NCBI RefSeq assembly: GCF_001690195.1
Contig: NZ_LZGM01000007.1
Span: 16,435-80,434 of the forward strand
Length of the DNA: 64,000 bases
Reading direction: 5' to 3'
Source of the DNA: Gilliamella sp. wkB108
GTDB lineage: Bacteria; Pseudomonadota; Gammaproteobacteria; Enterobacterales; Orbaceae
The notes below the pieces were generated by a model that saw only the letters and a list, made by a program, of their open reading frames with translations, was not told where the DNA came from and made no database searches. How positions within the stretch are numbered: the stretch's first letter is position 1; each line of letters begins with the position of its first letter. The position numbers and the translations under genes were made by a program. Below, one piece after another: positions 63,283 to 64,000 of this stretch.

Positions 63283-64000
63283 ATGAAATATAAACAACTT
63301 ACCCGTAAAGAAAGATACCAGATTTCTTGTCTAAAGCGTATAGGTTTGAAGAAAAAAGTTATCGCTAAAATACTAGGAAGGCATGTATCAACCATTTATC
63401 GAGAGCTGAAGCGTAATAAAGACCCTCGCGGTTATTACTACCATAGTAAGGCGCATAAATTTGCGGTGAGCAGACGAAAAAACAATGGTAGACGAGCAAT
63501 ACGGATAAGTGAAACGACCTGGGGTTATATTACCTATAAGCTTGAAGAGCAATGGAGTCCGGAACAAATCAGTTATTTCACAGGTGTGAGTCATGAACAT
63601 ATTTATCAATATATTTATAAAGATAAGCAGCAAGGAGGCAATCTTTATGTGAATCTTCGACAAAAAAGAGGTCACAGGAGAAATAAACGATTAAGTCGTT
63701 ATCAAAATCGAGGACGAATAGTGGACGGGTTAAGAATTGATACCCGACCCAATATAGTGGAAAAAAGAGGTCGCATAGGGGATTTTGAAGTAGATACGAT
63801 TATAGGTGGTAATCGAAAGCAGGCATTAGTCACAATAGTTGAACGTAAAACAGGATTAGCCTTAATAAAAAAAGTTGAGCGAAAAACAGCAGAAGAGGTA
63901 AAGAAGGCAATAATTAGTTTATTAACAAATATAAAACATAGAGTTAAGACGATAACCTCTGATAATGGTCTGGAATTTGCGGAGCATAAAGCGATAGCAA
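63283..64000 (+). mobile_element. IS30-family transposase (3' end outside window)
   Basis: The frame runs from ATG 63283 to the window edge (239 codons, no stop). The N-terminal HTH (LTRKERYQISCLKRIGLKKKVIAKILGRHVSTIYREL) and the start of the DDE domain (GDFEVDTIIGG, VERKTG, TSDNGLEFAEHKA) are typical of IS30. The first two catalytic aspartates (D in EVDTI and SDNG) are visible. The left inverted repeat is not clear; it should lie between about 63196 and 63282. It appears intact as far as seen. Confidence 0.93.

Overview
The window is AT-rich DNA from a gammaproteobacterium. Gene content and order match enterobacterial neighbourhoods: yhdT-panF-prmA-dusB-fis, yebC-ruvC, zipA-ligA, ribA/pgpB-lapA-lapB, tex/greB, ycbX/zapC and ilvLGMEDA. 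Low GC, a compact layout and several Firmicutes-like enzymes suggest an Orbaceae-type host-associated bacterium such as a Gilliamella relative. The genus is an inference; no rRNA, tRNA or CRISPR array was seen.

0-10.5 kb holds a nucleotide and nucleoside scavenging block. It has a NupG-type nucleoside permease (cut by the window edge), adenosine deaminase, periplasmic CpdB, short-type cytidine deaminase, a pyrimidine-nucleoside phosphorylase closest to the Bacillus Pdp type, periplasmic UshA, and the glycyl radical enzyme YjjI with its activase YjjW. Periplasmic hydrolases would release nucleosides, the permease would import them, and the deaminases and phosphorylase would split them. 10.6-14.5 kb is an iron locus: Fur box, TonB-dependent siderophore receptor, and an overlapping exported Fes-like esterase. 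Tex and GreB follow as a divergent pair.

17.7-18.6 kb is a tandem array of four ~238-bp units that fills the space between the converging 3' ends of greB and a PTS EIIA gene. Pieces of the unit recur at 28.5, 46.8 and 63.2 kb. 18.6-24.6 kb is a sugar-alcohol PTS operon (IICB, zinc dehydrogenase, split transketolase, EIIA) with a divergent GntR/HutC regulator. 24.8-28.3 kb has ycbX, a Sel1-repeat protein and zapC.

28.6-54.4 kb is mainly core: ilvC, panF, prmA, dusB, fis, yebC, ruvC, an AcrAB-type efflux pair, zipA, ligA, luxS with a tautomerase gene, ribA, pgpB, lapAB, a TatD-type nuclease gene, roxA, an MFS transporter, a YghA-type reductase and two paralogous lipoproteins. 54.6-61.5 kb is the complete ilvLGMEDA operon with a 27-residue leader peptide and attenuator. 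The right end (61.5-64 kb) is accessory: a phage-type Dam methyltransferase, a decayed reading frame with a VENN motif suggestive of a polymorphic toxin, and an IS30-family transposase running off the window.
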